DNA from: Caballeronia sp. dw_19
GTDB taxonomy: Bacteria > Pseudomonadota > Gammaproteobacteria > Burkholderiales > Burkholderiaceae
Reading direction: 5' to 3'
DNA length: 64,000 nt
Assembly (NCBI RefSeq): GCF_018449515.1
Contig: NZ_JAAVUQ010000038.1
Coordinates: 1 to 64,000, forward strand
The position numbers and the translations under genes are program-made. Within the stretch, counting starts at the first letter, position 1; every line of letters begins with the position of its first letter. The notes beneath the pieces are model-generated. The model saw nothing but the letters and a program-made list of their open reading frames with translations. It had not been told where the DNA came from and ran no database searches. Positions 34,681 to 44,066 of this stretch are shown piece after piece.

Positions 34681-35979
34681 TCAGACGTTTCGCGGTCGCG
34701 AACTCGTACCGCTAGCCGTCGTTTCGCGCTTTGCCGATGTCCCGCTGCATCCCGTGAGGTGCCTAACCAGCGAACCGAGAGTAGTGGCCTGTACGAGTAG
34801 GCTGAAAACGACTACCAGGTAGGTGACACCTATAAGCATTTCTCGCCCGGGAAATTCTGGAAGCGATAGAGCCAATGCAATAGAGATACCTCCGCGCAGG
34901 CCACCCCAAGTCATGATTTTCACTGAATGGGGATTGACTTCGCGGAAGCTGCGCAGCGTTGCTAGCGGTATTGCCACGCTGATGGCACGTGCCACCAATA
35001 CGATAGGGATTGTGGCAAGAGCTACCCAGAAGACTTTAATCTCGAACGAAACTGCAATGACCTGTAGCCCGATAAGTGCAAACAGGACGAGGTTCAATAA
35101 TTCATCGAGGAGACCCCAGAAACCAAACAGATGTTCACGTGTCCGCGCCGACATGGCACGTTTGGAGTTTTGATTTCCAACTACAAGACCCATGACTACC
35201 ATCGCTAGTGGCGCGGAAACATGCAAAAATTCAGACAGGCTGTATCCCGCGGTCGCGAGCGCAAGGGTCACCACGATCTGGACCGCGTAACTCTCGAGGG
35301 CGCGCAGCATTCGAAAGCCACCGTAACCAAGGACCAACCCTACAATTGCGGCACCTCCTACCTCACGAACGAGAGTGGTTGCGGCGTGCGTAGCCGAGAA
35401 TTCCGTTGCCCCTGTCGCCAGACCAACAAGTGTGACGAACGCAACAACACCGGTCCCGTCATTGAATAGAGACTCACCCGCTATTTTTATCTTGAGGCTC
35501 TCGGGCGCACCGGCGTTCTTGAGAACGCTCACGACTGCAATTGGGTCAGTCGGTGAGATGAGAGCGCCGAAGACAAGGCTCCATAACCAGCCAACGGGAT
35601 GCCCAAGAGTAAAGGTAAGCAGATGAAACCCTGTACCTACTGCGACCGTGGAAATGAGGACGCCGGCGGTGGCGAGCAGGAAGACAGGCAGCTTCACTGT
35701 GCGCATCTTCGATAAGTCGACGTGAAGGGCGCTCGCGAACAGAAGGAAACTGAGCAGACCGTGGAAGACCACGTCCGAAAAGTCAATGTTACCTACCAGT
35801 CGTCTTGCCTTCGAAACGAAATCGGGGTTCCCGTAGCTTGCGACGAGGAAGCAGAGACTGACTAGAAGACCGACCGCGGTAATACCAAGCGTATCGGGGA
35901 GTTTCAGGAATCTCTGGTTTATCAAACCGAAGATTGCGATAAGGGTTAGCAGAACGCCAACCGCTTGGAACATCGTCAT
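34681..35979 (-). CDS. Na+(K+)/H+ antiporter, CPA1/NhaP family
   Basis: 432 residues and about 12 membrane helices. The ion-binding core segment ISPTDPIAVVSVLKNAGAP followed by IAGESLFNDGTGVV is the CPA1 hallmark; the aspartates there take part in cation/proton exchange. It should exchange monovalent cations for protons at the inner membrane. It stands alone on the minus strand. Upstream (35980-36329) no regulator is found. Confidence 0.9.
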   Translation of the reverse strand: MTMFQAVGVLLTLIAIFGLINQRFLKLPDTLGITAVGLLVSLCFLVASYGNPDFVSKARRLVGNIDFSDVVFHGLLSFLLFASALHVDLSKMRTVKLPVFLLATAGVLISTVAVGTGFHLLTFTLGHPVGWLWSLVFGALISPTDPIAVVSVLKNAGAPESLKIKIAGESLFNDGTGVVAFVTLVGLATGATEFSATHAATTLVREVGGAAIVGLVLGYGGFRMLRALESYAVQIVVTLALATAGYSLSEFLHVSAPLAMVVMGLVVGNQNSKRAMSARTREHLFGFWGLLDELLNLVLFALIGLQVIAVSFEIKVFWVALATIPIVLVARAISVAIPLATLRSFREVNPHSVKIMTWGGLRGGISIALALSLPEFPGREMLIGVTYLVVVFSLLVQATTLGSLVRHLTGCSGTSAKRETTASGTSSRPRNV

Positions 35980-36329
35980 TCACGAGTCTCCGTGTGCCCG
36001 GTACGCCGCGTATCCGGGGCTTGGGCTACAAGCTGTCGATAAAAATGACACAGCGCCGTGCTGTGCTCGATGACCCTGAACGTCAGGAGAAGGTACAAGT
36101 ATGTCCGTCGCCAGGCACCGCCGACGCTTAGGCCACGCGTTACGCGGCCCTGGAGATAGCATTTGTCGAGCGCAAGGATACTCAAACAGCGGCCACAGAA
36201 AAACTCCCCGGCGGCGAAAACACATGTCGTTTCCATCGAACAATATTTCTCGGTGGTCGATTATGGAACGTGCAAACCTCTACAAGTCCGTTATCTCGGC
36301 GCGAGGCACACGTTCAATGAATCGAAGTA
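35980..36329. other. Intergenic stretch, nothing supported
   Basis: 350 bases. Frames are present on both strands but lack ribosome sites and protein-like composition. Confidence 0.4.
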
Positions 36330-37160
36330 TCAGCCGCCCGTCTCGCAGCCCTGAATGCAAGCGGTCAGCAGGTTGGCCATGGGCGTTCCGGGGGTTCCCA
36401 ACGTACGCACGATCGACATGTGATTTTCGTCGCGGATAGACAGATACCGATCCGGATCGAGTTGGCGGGCCTGATCGTGAAAGGGTGCTGTCTCATGCTC
36501 GCCAACTACCAGCAGGGGCATTTTGGCAGGTTCGAAATTGGCATTGAGGGGAGACCAGCCAAAGAGTTCATCTTGCGTCAGGCGGAGTTCAGGCTGGAGA
36601 AAACTGCTTGCGACGCAGCGCAGATCGTATAGACCTGAAACGAGCAATAGCGACTGTATTTGCACCGGCCATTTGACGTCATCTAGCGGGCCGTGGGAGA
36701 CGAGATAACTTGCCAGATGTGCGCCCGCCGAGTGTCCGCTTGCGCTGAGCCGGTCGGGCGAGGCGCCGAGACGCTCGGCATGAGTGACAAGCCAGCGCGC
36801 GGCATCGCGCACCTGCCCAACCAGCCGGCCCATGCGGTTCATCGGAAGGTGCGAGTAGTCGACGATTGCCGCAATGGCGCCTGCGTCCAAAATGCTGTCG
36901 GCGACAAACGAATAGTCTTTGCGTGAGAATGCTCGCCAATAGCCCCCGTGTACGAACATATGAATAGGATGAGGGCCCGGGCCGGACGGGAAAAAGAGAT
37001 CCATGCGCTCGCTATCGGCTGCGCCATAAGAAACGTCGATCAGGGACCGCCGCGTTCGCCGGGTCAGCTCGCTGGCGACACGGTAGTCTTCCAGGAACGC
37101 GTCGAAGCCGGCGACATGTGCGCGGATGTTCAGCGGGTCTGGAGAGGCTTCGACTATCAC
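36330..37160 (-). CDS. Alpha/beta hydrolase, kynurenine formamidase-like
   Basis: 276 residues. It has the oxyanion-hole motif HGGYW and the nucleophile elbow GHSAGAH, the arrangement of the KynB-like/BD-FAE esterase group. The GTG start overlaps the amidohydrolase stop by four bases (GTGA), marking it as the last gene of the carbohydrate-type operon. An ester or amide bond in the transported compound is a likely target; the substrate is unknown. Confidence 0.82.
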   Translation of the reverse strand: MIVEASPDPLNIRAHVAGFDAFLEDYRVASELTRRTRRSLIDVSYGAADSERMDLFFPSGPGPHPIHMFVHGGYWRAFSRKDYSFVADSILDAGAIAAIVDYSHLPMNRMGRLVGQVRDAARWLVTHAERLGASPDRLSASGHSAGAHLASYLVSHGPLDDVKWPVQIQSLLLVSGLYDLRCVASSFLQPELRLTQDELFGWSPLNANFEPAKMPLLVVGEHETAPFHDQARQLDPDRYLSIRDENHMSIVRTLGTPGTPMANLLTACIQGCETGG

Positions 37161-38455
37161 CGGTCAGGCACGGAGAAGAGAAGGGCGCTCGACGAGGGAC
37201 GCGACGAGGAACGCGACGGTGCATGCACGATCCCGTCCTTCATGATCATCGACAGACGCTCGGTCCCGACGAGCACCGACGGATCATTGAAAGGGTTTCC
37301 ATCGACCAGCAGGATGTCAGCCAATGCCCCCGCCCGCAGAACGCCGAGTTCACCACCGTAGCCCATCAGCTCGCCGCCCACCGCTGTCGCGCTTCTTAGA
37401 GCCTCTGCGGGGGTATAGCCGAAAAGGTTGATCAGGTGGCCGATATCTCGCGCGTTCTGGCCCATCGGAGTCAAGGTGAACCCGTAGTCGCCACCGATCA
37501 CGACGCGAATACCGCGCCGGCGCATTTCCTTGTAAGTCGCGACCGTGTGCTCCATCTTGCGTGGCAACTGCATCCGTTCTGCTGCTTCTCGCGAAAGTCC
37601 GACGCGCTCCCCCTCATACAGCGCGTTGTGCAGCAGGCCGACGGCCGGCCCGACGAACACCCGGTCTTTCACACTCTCGAGCATGTCGAGGGCTTCCTCG
37701 TCCGCGAAGTCACAGTGGTAAATGCAATCGACGCCTGCCCGCACCGCCCGTTTAACCGATTCGGCCGCGCGACTGTGGCACGCAACCAACTTTCCCCAGT
37801 CGTGCGCAATCTCGACACCGGCGCGCAGTTCTGCCTCCGTCATTGAAACCACTTCCGCGCGGGCATGACTGACAAACTCATCACCCGAAACGCAAAATTT
37901 GATGTTGTCGACACCCTCGCGACAGCACAGTCGCACGGCCTTGCGAATCTCGTCTTCGCCATCTGCAACGAGACCGAAGCTCTCGGCGTGGATATGTTGC
38001 TTGCGCTCGTCACCCAGGCCGCCCGTGACGGTAATTTCCGGTCCGGCTGCCCGATATCGGGGCCCCGCGAGAAAACCATCAGCAATTTCCTGCCGGACGA
38101 CCACGTCGAGCCGCAGCTTCGCGGACGCGGCCGAAAAACAGGAGGTAAAGCCGTGTTCGAGAAGCAGCGTCGCATTTCTGCATGTACCGAGCAGGTGCTC
38201 TTCCGGGGGTATCTCACCGAGATCCTGATTGCGTGCAGGACCCACAAAACTCAGATGACAGTGACCGTCGATCATGCCCGGCATCATGAATCGGCCGCCG
38301 CCGTCGACGACATGCGCGGCACGCGCGGGCTCGATCTTTCCTTGCCCCTCGGCGACCGCAGCGATTCGATTTCCTTCGACGAGCACTTCGCCGTCGAACG
38401 GGACATCCCGGATGCCGTCCCAGACGATGACATTGCGAAACAGGTAGGCGCTCAT
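37157..38455 (-). CDS. Amidohydrolase family protein (imidazolonepropionase-like)
   Basis: 432 residues. A metal-dependent amidohydrolase TIM barrel: HxH in MIDGHCHLSF, later histidines in VACHSRAAESV and CIYHCDF, and a GGDYGF aspartate loop, ending with a beta domain. This fits the dipeptidase/imidazolonepropionase-like clade. The ATG at 38455 has GAGG eight bases upstream. It belongs to the same operon as the neighbouring oxidoreductase, isomerase and ABC importer. Confidence 0.85.
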   Translation of the reverse strand: MSAYLFRNVIVWDGIRDVPFDGEVLVEGNRIAAVAEGQGKIEPARAAHVVDGGGRFMMPGMIDGHCHLSFVGPARNQDLGEIPPEEHLLGTCRNATLLLEHGFTSCFSAASAKLRLDVVVRQEIADGFLAGPRYRAAGPEITVTGGLGDERKQHIHAESFGLVADGEDEIRKAVRLCCREGVDNIKFCVSGDEFVSHARAEVVSMTEAELRAGVEIAHDWGKLVACHSRAAESVKRAVRAGVDCIYHCDFADEEALDMLESVKDRVFVGPAVGLLHNALYEGERVGLSREAAERMQLPRKMEHTVATYKEMRRRGIRVVIGGDYGFTLTPMGQNARDIGHLINLFGYTPAEALRSATAVGGELMGYGGELGVLRAGALADILLVDGNPFNDPSVLVGTERLSMIMKDGIVHAPSRSSSRPSSSALLFSVPDR

Positions 38456-38570
38456 GCTTGCCTCAACGGTGAAGGGCGCGGTGAAGGGCGCGACGACTGT
38501 CATCGCGCGAAAAAAATTGCATCGAGTTTTCGATGCTCACAAGTGCGTGGCTGCCACGCGCCTGCGAACA

Positions 38571-39740
38571 CTAATTTCCGACGATCCGGGCGATGTCCTC
38601 TTCCGATGGCATCCGCGGGAGGGATACGTCTGCCGTCGAGAGCGTCACCGGATGTTGTTCCCGGGCGGAGACCAGGATGCTCTCCATGGCATCCAGCACG
38701 TGCAGAACCAGCGTGGGCGACGTGAAGGGCTCACGATCCGTGCGCACGGCGTCTACCAGATCCGCTGCCCCGGCCATCCGATAGTTTGTGAGGACGATCT
38801 CGCGGTCCAGCTTGTACTTGTCTTTCACTTTCCAGTGAGGCGCGCCTAGTAGAGACTGTGATGAATCAAACGGAGTCTCGTGTCCGTTCCTGTCGCGAAC
38901 AATAGCTGTGCCGCCGAACATATTCGGATCGGGAACCACGAGCGTTCCTTCCGTGCCGTAGATCTCGATGGGCGCGCCGCGACCGTGGTGCCACACATCC
39001 CAGCTCATCGAGAGACTCGCCGTTACGCCGGAGCTAAATTCGAGCAGCGCATGGTAAGTCGTCGGGGTCCCGACCTGTATCACCTGACCATGATTCCGCC
39101 CGTGCGCCGTGACGGTACGTTCTGCGAAGCCCGTGGACGAGATTGCACTGACTGATCGTAGTGGGCCGAGCATGCAGACGAGCGCAGCGATGTAGTAGGG
39201 GCCAATATCGAAGACGGGGCCGCCGCCCGGCTGGAAATAGTTTTTCGGCGCGGGATGCCAGTGCTCCATGCCGTGCGTCATAAAGACGGCGGATGCAGAA
39301 ACGATCTCGCCGATGGCCCCATCGCCCAAGAGTTGCCGGCACTTCCGGTGCGCGGCGCCTAGCAGTGTGTCTGGCGCGCCTGCCAGCTTGCAGCCGTGCT
39401 TTCGAGCGGAATCGACGATACGCTTTGCTTCTTCGAGCGTAACGCCGAGCGGCTTTTCGCTGTAGACATGTTTTCCCGCTGCGAAGGCCCGTTCAGATAT
39501 TTCAGCGTGCGCCGCGGGTGGTGTCAGGTTGACCAGGAACTCGACGTCGTCTCTGCCCAGCAAGGTGTCCAGGTTCATGCCTGGGATTCCGAACTGATCG
39601 GAGCGGGCTTTGAGGTTGACGGGATCGTTGTCTACGAGCGCTGCAACCTCGATTGTTGGAAACGCGAGAGACGACGACATATACATGTCGAGCACGTCCC
39701 CGCAGCCGATGATGCCGATTTTCGTGCGTCCGTTAGTCAT
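38571..39740 (-). CDS. Gfo/Idh/MocA-family oxidoreductase
   Basis: 389 residues. The Rossmann motif is IGIIGCGDVLDMYM, the family motif YSEKPLGVTLEEAKR follows at ~95-110, and a C-terminal alpha/beta domain contains GPYYIAALVCMLG. Such enzymes oxidise or reduce sugars and cyclitols with NAD(P). The start overlaps the upstream isomerase by eight bases. Sugar-derivative catabolism fits the ABC importer in this operon. Confidence 0.88.
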   Translation of the reverse strand: MTNGRTKIGIIGCGDVLDMYMSSSLAFPTIEVAALVDNDPVNLKARSDQFGIPGMNLDTLLGRDDVEFLVNLTPPAAHAEISERAFAAGKHVYSEKPLGVTLEEAKRIVDSARKHGCKLAGAPDTLLGAAHRKCRQLLGDGAIGEIVSASAVFMTHGMEHWHPAPKNYFQPGGGPVFDIGPYYIAALVCMLGPLRSVSAISSTGFAERTVTAHGRNHGQVIQVGTPTTYHALLEFSSGVTASLSMSWDVWHHGRGAPIEIYGTEGTLVVPDPNMFGGTAIVRDRNGHETPFDSSQSLLGAPHWKVKDKYKLDREIVLTNYRMAGAADLVDAVRTDREPFTSPTLVLHVLDAMESILVSAREQHPVTLSTADVSLPRMPSEEDIARIVGN

Positions 39741-40515
39741 TGCGTTTCGCACCTTTCGAGACGACAAAATCGTGTGCGCGCTGCGCGACGCGGCGCCAGT
39801 CAGCCGGGTTGTCGTGCTCGACGACGAGATGATCGGCGGGCGTGGTGGCGAACAGAGGCCAGAGTGCATCCCAGTCCACAATGCCGTCGCCGGGGGGCGT
39901 CCAGCCTCCCTCGCCGGACGTACCCGGAGGGGCGGTGTCTTTCAATTGAATCGCGAGAATCCGGGGGGCATATTTCTTTAGCTCTGCGTAAGGATCGGCC
40001 CATGCTCGTGTCACCCACGCAAAATCGATTTCAAAACCGACATTTTCTCCGGCCGCTTCGAGCATCAAATCGATCGGCCGGGAGCCATCGTCGAGGGGCC
40101 GATATTCGAAGTCGTGGTTGTGCCAGGCAACGCGGAGGTTGTTGGCCTGCGCCAGTTCGGCGCCTTTTGCGAGTTGCTCGCCGATTCGGCGCCACCCGTC
40201 CGCGTCGAAGGGGCGCTCTTCCGGCATGACGTAAGGCGGGATCATCAGCGGTGAATCCCCCAGGGTGTGCGCGATGTCGATATACCTCATCGGCTCTTCG
40301 ATGAGGCCCTTCAACGGCATATGAAAACCAAGGCACTCGAGCCCTGCATTGTCGATGCGTTTGCGGAACCCTTTGGCGTCGGTGGCGAAGTCTGGCAGCC
40401 AGGGTTCGACCGCGTCGTAGCCCATCGCAGCCAGTCCTTCAAGCACATCGTCTTGCGGTGGAAAGTTTCGAGTGGAATACAGCTGAAACGAAAGCTTGTA
40501 GGTGGATGGCGTCAT
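39733..40515 (-). CDS. Sugar phosphate isomerase/epimerase-like TIM barrel
   Basis: 260 residues. A xylose-isomerase-like AP-endonuclease-2 barrel: LSFQLYSTRNFPP, GYDAVEPWLPD, the metal-site pieces WHNHDFEY and EIDFAWVTRAW, and VVEHDNPADW near the C-terminus. It overlaps the oxidoreductase by eight bases. Members act as inosose or sugar isomerases; the specific sugar cannot be read. Confidence 0.85.
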   Translation of the reverse strand: MTPSTYKLSFQLYSTRNFPPQDDVLEGLAAMGYDAVEPWLPDFATDAKGFRKRIDNAGLECLGFHMPLKGLIEEPMRYIDIAHTLGDSPLMIPPYVMPEERPFDADGWRRIGEQLAKGAELAQANNLRVAWHNHDFEYRPLDDGSRPIDLMLEAAGENVGFEIDFAWVTRAWADPYAELKKYAPRILAIQLKDTAPPGTSGEGGWTPPGDGIVDWDALWPLFATTPADHLVVEHDNPADWRRVAQRAHDFVVSKGAKRND

Positions 40516-40572
40516 GGTGTTGCAATGTCCTGTTTCGGTGATTGAGAAGCGATATAGGTCGATACACGGCGG

Positions 40573-41442
40573 TCATTTCACGGCGCCCGCGGTTAGTCCC
40601 CGCTGCCAATACCGCTGCATGAAGACGAAGACAAGGATGGTTGGCAGGACGCTGATCGTCGCGCCGGTCAGGATGATGGTAAAGAGCGTCTCGCCGCCAC
40701 TGGCGTTGTGTGCGATGGAGTACCAGTTCGAAAGCCCGACCGTGATCGGCAGGTACTGTGTCGAGTTCAGCACGACGAGCGGCAGGAAGTAGTTGTTCCA
40801 GGTCTGTACGAACGACAACAGGAAGACGGTAATCAGGCCGGGCGCCATGAGCCGAAGGGCAATCCTCGAAAAAATCACGAATTCGCTCGCGCCGTCAATA
40901 CGCGCGGCCTCAAGCAACTCGGTCGGCACGCTTTGCTCGATGTAGACGCGCATCAGGAAAACCCCGGGGACGTAGAGCATCATCGGAAGGATGACCGCCC
41001 AGGGCGTATCAACCATGCCTACCTTCGCCAGCATCAGAAAGATTGGGATCGCGAGCACCGTCTGCGGCACCATCAGAGCGCCGAGGATCAGGTTGTAAAG
41101 TGCATCACGGCCGGGAAACTTGAACTTGGCAAAGGCATAAGCCGCCATGGCGCAAAGCAAGGTAGCGCCCGACGCGCACACGGTTGAATAGAGGAGCGTG
41201 TTGGCTAGCCATCGAAAATAGATGCCACCGTCGTATGCAGCCAGGCCCCGCAAGTTCTGCAGCAGATGAAATTCGCCGAACGAGAGGCCGAAGGTCGTGT
41301 ACAACTCGCGAGCGTTTTTCGTCGAGGCGATCAGGAGATAGACGATGGGGAAAATCGAATACACCAGCACGCCCGACATCAGCAGCGTGTTCAGGCGCCG
41401 GTAGCGGTAAAAGCTTGCCGTTTGGTAGCCAGCCATTGTCAT
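40573..41442 (-). CDS. Carbohydrate ABC transporter permease (MalG type)
   Basis: 289 residues, about six membrane helices. The EAA loop is seen as ELLEAARIDGASEFVIFSRI, which contacts the ATPase. Overlaps the other permease by four bases. It forms the inner-membrane channel with that permease. No ATPase gene is present in this operon. Confidence 0.9.
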   Translation of the reverse strand: MTMAGYQTASFYRYRRLNTLLMSGVLVYSIFPIVYLLIASTKNARELYTTFGLSFGEFHLLQNLRGLAAYDGGIYFRWLANTLLYSTVCASGATLLCAMAAYAFAKFKFPGRDALYNLILGALMVPQTVLAIPIFLMLAKVGMVDTPWAVILPMMLYVPGVFLMRVYIEQSVPTELLEAARIDGASEFVIFSRIALRLMAPGLITVFLLSFVQTWNNYFLPLVVLNSTQYLPITVGLSNWYSIAHNASGGETLFTIILTGATISVLPTILVFVFMQRYWQRGLTAGAVK

Positions 41443-42386
41443 TGCGATTTTCCTTTTTTGCGGCTGCTCAGCCAGAGGAACAGGTAAGACAAAAGACCGG
41501 TTATGAGCGCAATCAGAAAGGAGACGGCACCTGCGTAGTTGTACTGTTGACTACGGAACGCCAGGGAGTACGAGAAAATGTTCGGCGTGAAATTGCTGGT
41601 GATGACATCGCGCGCCTCGGGCTGCAACAGGAACGGCTCGTTGAACAGTTGCACGGTGCCGATGATCGAAAACAGAAGTGCCGTGATGACGGCGTCACGG
41701 ATGAGCGGTAATTTGATGTATAGGGCGGCGGTCCACCGGTTCGCCCCGTCGAGTGCGGCAGCCTCCATCAGGTCCTCTGGAACAGCCTGAAGTGCCGCGT
41801 GAAAGATGATGAAGTTGTAGCCAAGGTATTGCCACACCGAGATATTGGCTATGGACGTAACAATGTTGCCGCTGCTGAGGAGGTCAGGCGGCCGAATACC
41901 GACCATCTGGCATAGCTGTGTGATCAATCCGTAATTGGGACCATAGAGGTATCCCCAAACCAAGGTCGCTATGACGCCCGGAATAGCGTAGGGAATGAAA
42001 ATACCCACTCGAAAGATAGACGCTCCATGAACCATATCGCTGTCGAGGATCAGCGCAGACAGCAGTGCAGCCCCTATCAGGATCGGTACCATCCAGACGC
42101 CGAAGTGCAAAACGTTGAGCACCCCCTCCCAGAAACGTGAATCGTTCAGCGCGCGGACGTAATTCTCCAGGCCGACGAAATGCTGACCGCCGACGATGCC
42201 CGTCTTGAAGAGACTCAGGTACCCCGCGTAGAGTGCGGGAAAAATAATGAAGCAAAGAAAGAACAACAAGAATGGAAGTGCGAACAGGTAAGGGGCAAGC
42301 CTCAGCTTATCGAAGCGTGCCTTGATAAAGTGGCGACGCGCTGATGCTTCGTGTGCCATATGCTTTTGAACACCTGTGTTCATCAA
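41439..42386 (-). CDS. Carbohydrate ABC transporter permease (MalF type)
   Basis: 315 residues with about six membrane helices. The EAA loop reads DLMEAAALDGANRWTAALYI. N-terminal ~25 residues are cytosolic. It pairs with the MalG-type permease to form the channel for the substrate-binding protein encoded at 42519. Confidence 0.9.
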   Translation of the reverse strand: MMNTGVQKHMAHEASARRHFIKARFDKLRLAPYLFALPFLLFFLCFIIFPALYAGYLSLFKTGIVGGQHFVGLENYVRALNDSRFWEGVLNVLHFGVWMVPILIGAALLSALILDSDMVHGASIFRVGIFIPYAIPGVIATLVWGYLYGPNYGLITQLCQMVGIRPPDLLSSGNIVTSIANISVWQYLGYNFIIFHAALQAVPEDLMEAAALDGANRWTAALYIKLPLIRDAVITALLFSIIGTVQLFNEPFLLQPEARDVITSNFTPNIFSYSLAFRSQQYNYAGAVSFLIALITGLLSYLFLWLSSRKKGKSQ

Positions 42387-42518
42387 TGACCGCTCCTTGC
42401 ATCTGGCTACCTGGGTCTGCCGGGTCGTGAAACGATGCAGTCACAGCCCGGCAGGATGTCATCCGAAGAGCCGATTCCGCGTGATGTCAGGGCAAGGCGG
42501 AATCGCGTGTTTCGCCCG

Positions 42519-43814
42519 CTAAGCTCGAACGGTGAAGCCCTGATCCTTCGCATACGCTACAACCCGGTCCTGAATCCGGTCGAACGCTTTCGACAGGGTG
42601 CGCGCGCCTTTCGCGGCCTGTGGCAATTCATCATTCATCACCTGCTGGACGTAGTCTTCGAATGGAGAAAACCTGTAAGGTACGGTCATCTCGCCGATGG
42701 CCGCGAAGTTCACTTCATTGACCTTTTGATTGCCGCACATGGGCTGCTCGATCTCGCGGATGCCGGGGTCGCTGATCAGTTTGCGAGTGGATGGTGTGAG
42801 AAATTGTTCGCGGACATAGAGTTCGGTGGGGGCTCGGTTGGACATCATGTACCTGATGACTTCGAGCGACTCCTTCGGATGCTTCGTTCCTGAAAACACG
42901 CCAAACATCGATCCGCCGAAAGCGGTACTCAGGGTGTTCTGTGCCGAGAGGTGCGGCATCTTGGCGACGCGCCATTTGCCAAAGCTCTTGTTTGCATTGG
43001 TGCGGGCGTAGTTAGGGAACCAGCAGCCGGCCATGACCTGCAAATAGCGGCCGGTATCGAGCGCCTGAAAAAAATCGGCCGTCGAATCCGGTTCGGTGCT
43101 CACGAGCTTGGCATCGATCAAGCGTTGCCAGTAGTCCGAGAACGACTTGGAAGGTGCGCCATTCAGGTTGATCGAGATCTTGTCGCCGTCGATCTCGAAG
43201 CCCCGGGCGCCGCGTTGCCAGATCATGCCCGTGGTCCATCCCGCGCTCGTAAGGAACATGTTGGTCAGATACTGGTTGCTCGATTTTGTCCGTACCTTTT
43301 CCGCGGCCGCGGCGAATTCGTCCCAGGTGGTTGGCGCGTTGATTCCCCAGTCGCCCAGAATGTCCGCGCGGTACATCTGGATCATCGGCGCTACGTCGAG
43401 CGGCAACCCGAGCGTCTTGCCGTTCACGGTGCACTGCGAGATCGCGCTGGGCACGAATTGCCCACGAACATCGGCGACGTCCTGTGTGATATCGAGGAAA
43501 GCGTTGACTGTATTCAGGGCCGGCAAATGGGCATATTCGAGCATCGCAATGTCAGGGCCGCCGCTATGGGCGGCGAGTGCGTTGCGCAGCTTCAGCGACT
43601 GGTCCGCACTATTGGTGACCGGTGCGGTCACCACGCGAATGCGGCTTTGTGATTTGTTGAACAGATCGACTTGATCCGAAAACTTGGGAATCCACTGCCA
43701 GATGACAATCTCCACCGGCGCCTGGGCGCGGACCGCGACAGGAAGACTTGCAGCGAGGGGAACGGCGAGCGAGCTGCCGACGGCTTTCAAGAAGTGACGA
43801 CGATCTACCGACAT
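42519..43814 (-). CDS. ABC sugar-binding protein (family 1 SBP), Tat signal
   Basis: 431 residues. The N-terminus MSVDRRHFLKAVGSSLAVPL carries a twin-arginine motif (RRHFLK), so export in folded form is likely, followed by a cut near VRAQA. The rest is a family 1 extracellular solute-binding protein (VEIVIWQWIPKF, SAGWTTGMIWQRG). The ATG at 43814 has AAGGAA upstream. It is the first gene of the minus-strand operon and divergent from the sensor kinase at 44067. Confidence 0.88.
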   Translation of the reverse strand: MSVDRRHFLKAVGSSLAVPLAASLPVAVRAQAPVEIVIWQWIPKFSDQVDLFNKSQSRIRVVTAPVTNSADQSLKLRNALAAHSGGPDIAMLEYAHLPALNTVNAFLDITQDVADVRGQFVPSAISQCTVNGKTLGLPLDVAPMIQMYRADILGDWGINAPTTWDEFAAAAEKVRTKSSNQYLTNMFLTSAGWTTGMIWQRGARGFEIDGDKISINLNGAPSKSFSDYWQRLIDAKLVSTEPDSTADFFQALDTGRYLQVMAGCWFPNYARTNANKSFGKWRVAKMPHLSAQNTLSTAFGGSMFGVFSGTKHPKESLEVIRYMMSNRAPTELYVREQFLTPSTRKLISDPGIREIEQPMCGNQKVNEVNFAAIGEMTVPYRFSPFEDYVQQVMNDELPQAAKGARTLSKAFDRIQDRVVAYAKDQGFTVRA

Positions 43815-44066
43815 ATTCTTCCTTTGTCTCACGGTGAATTGGGTCGCCTCGCAGTTCGCGCAAGCGCCTCTTTATTGATCCCGATAACCGGCATGCCTGT
43901 TTGTTGCGGTGCAATTTATCCCGCGTGCATCGCTGAGGCTTTGCCGGGCGTCTCCTGACGGGTTCATGCCGATAATAGCCACCCTGCGTACCCCTCGCTA
44001 TCACATGTTTCTATGTCAGTAAAAACACCAAGGCCGCAACGCTCGACTCACCTGCATGGCTAAACG
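43815..44066. promoter_or_regulatory. Divergent promoter region, ABC operon / sensor kinase
   Basis: 252 bases between the substrate-binding-protein start and the kinase start. Promoters for both directions must lie here. No convincing palindrome was found. Confidence 0.35.

Noticed and set aside
35980..36440. Plus-strand frame of 112 codons between antiporter and hydrolase
   Set aside because: Arg/Ser-rich and overlapping the 3' end of the minus-strand hydrolase; no start signal.
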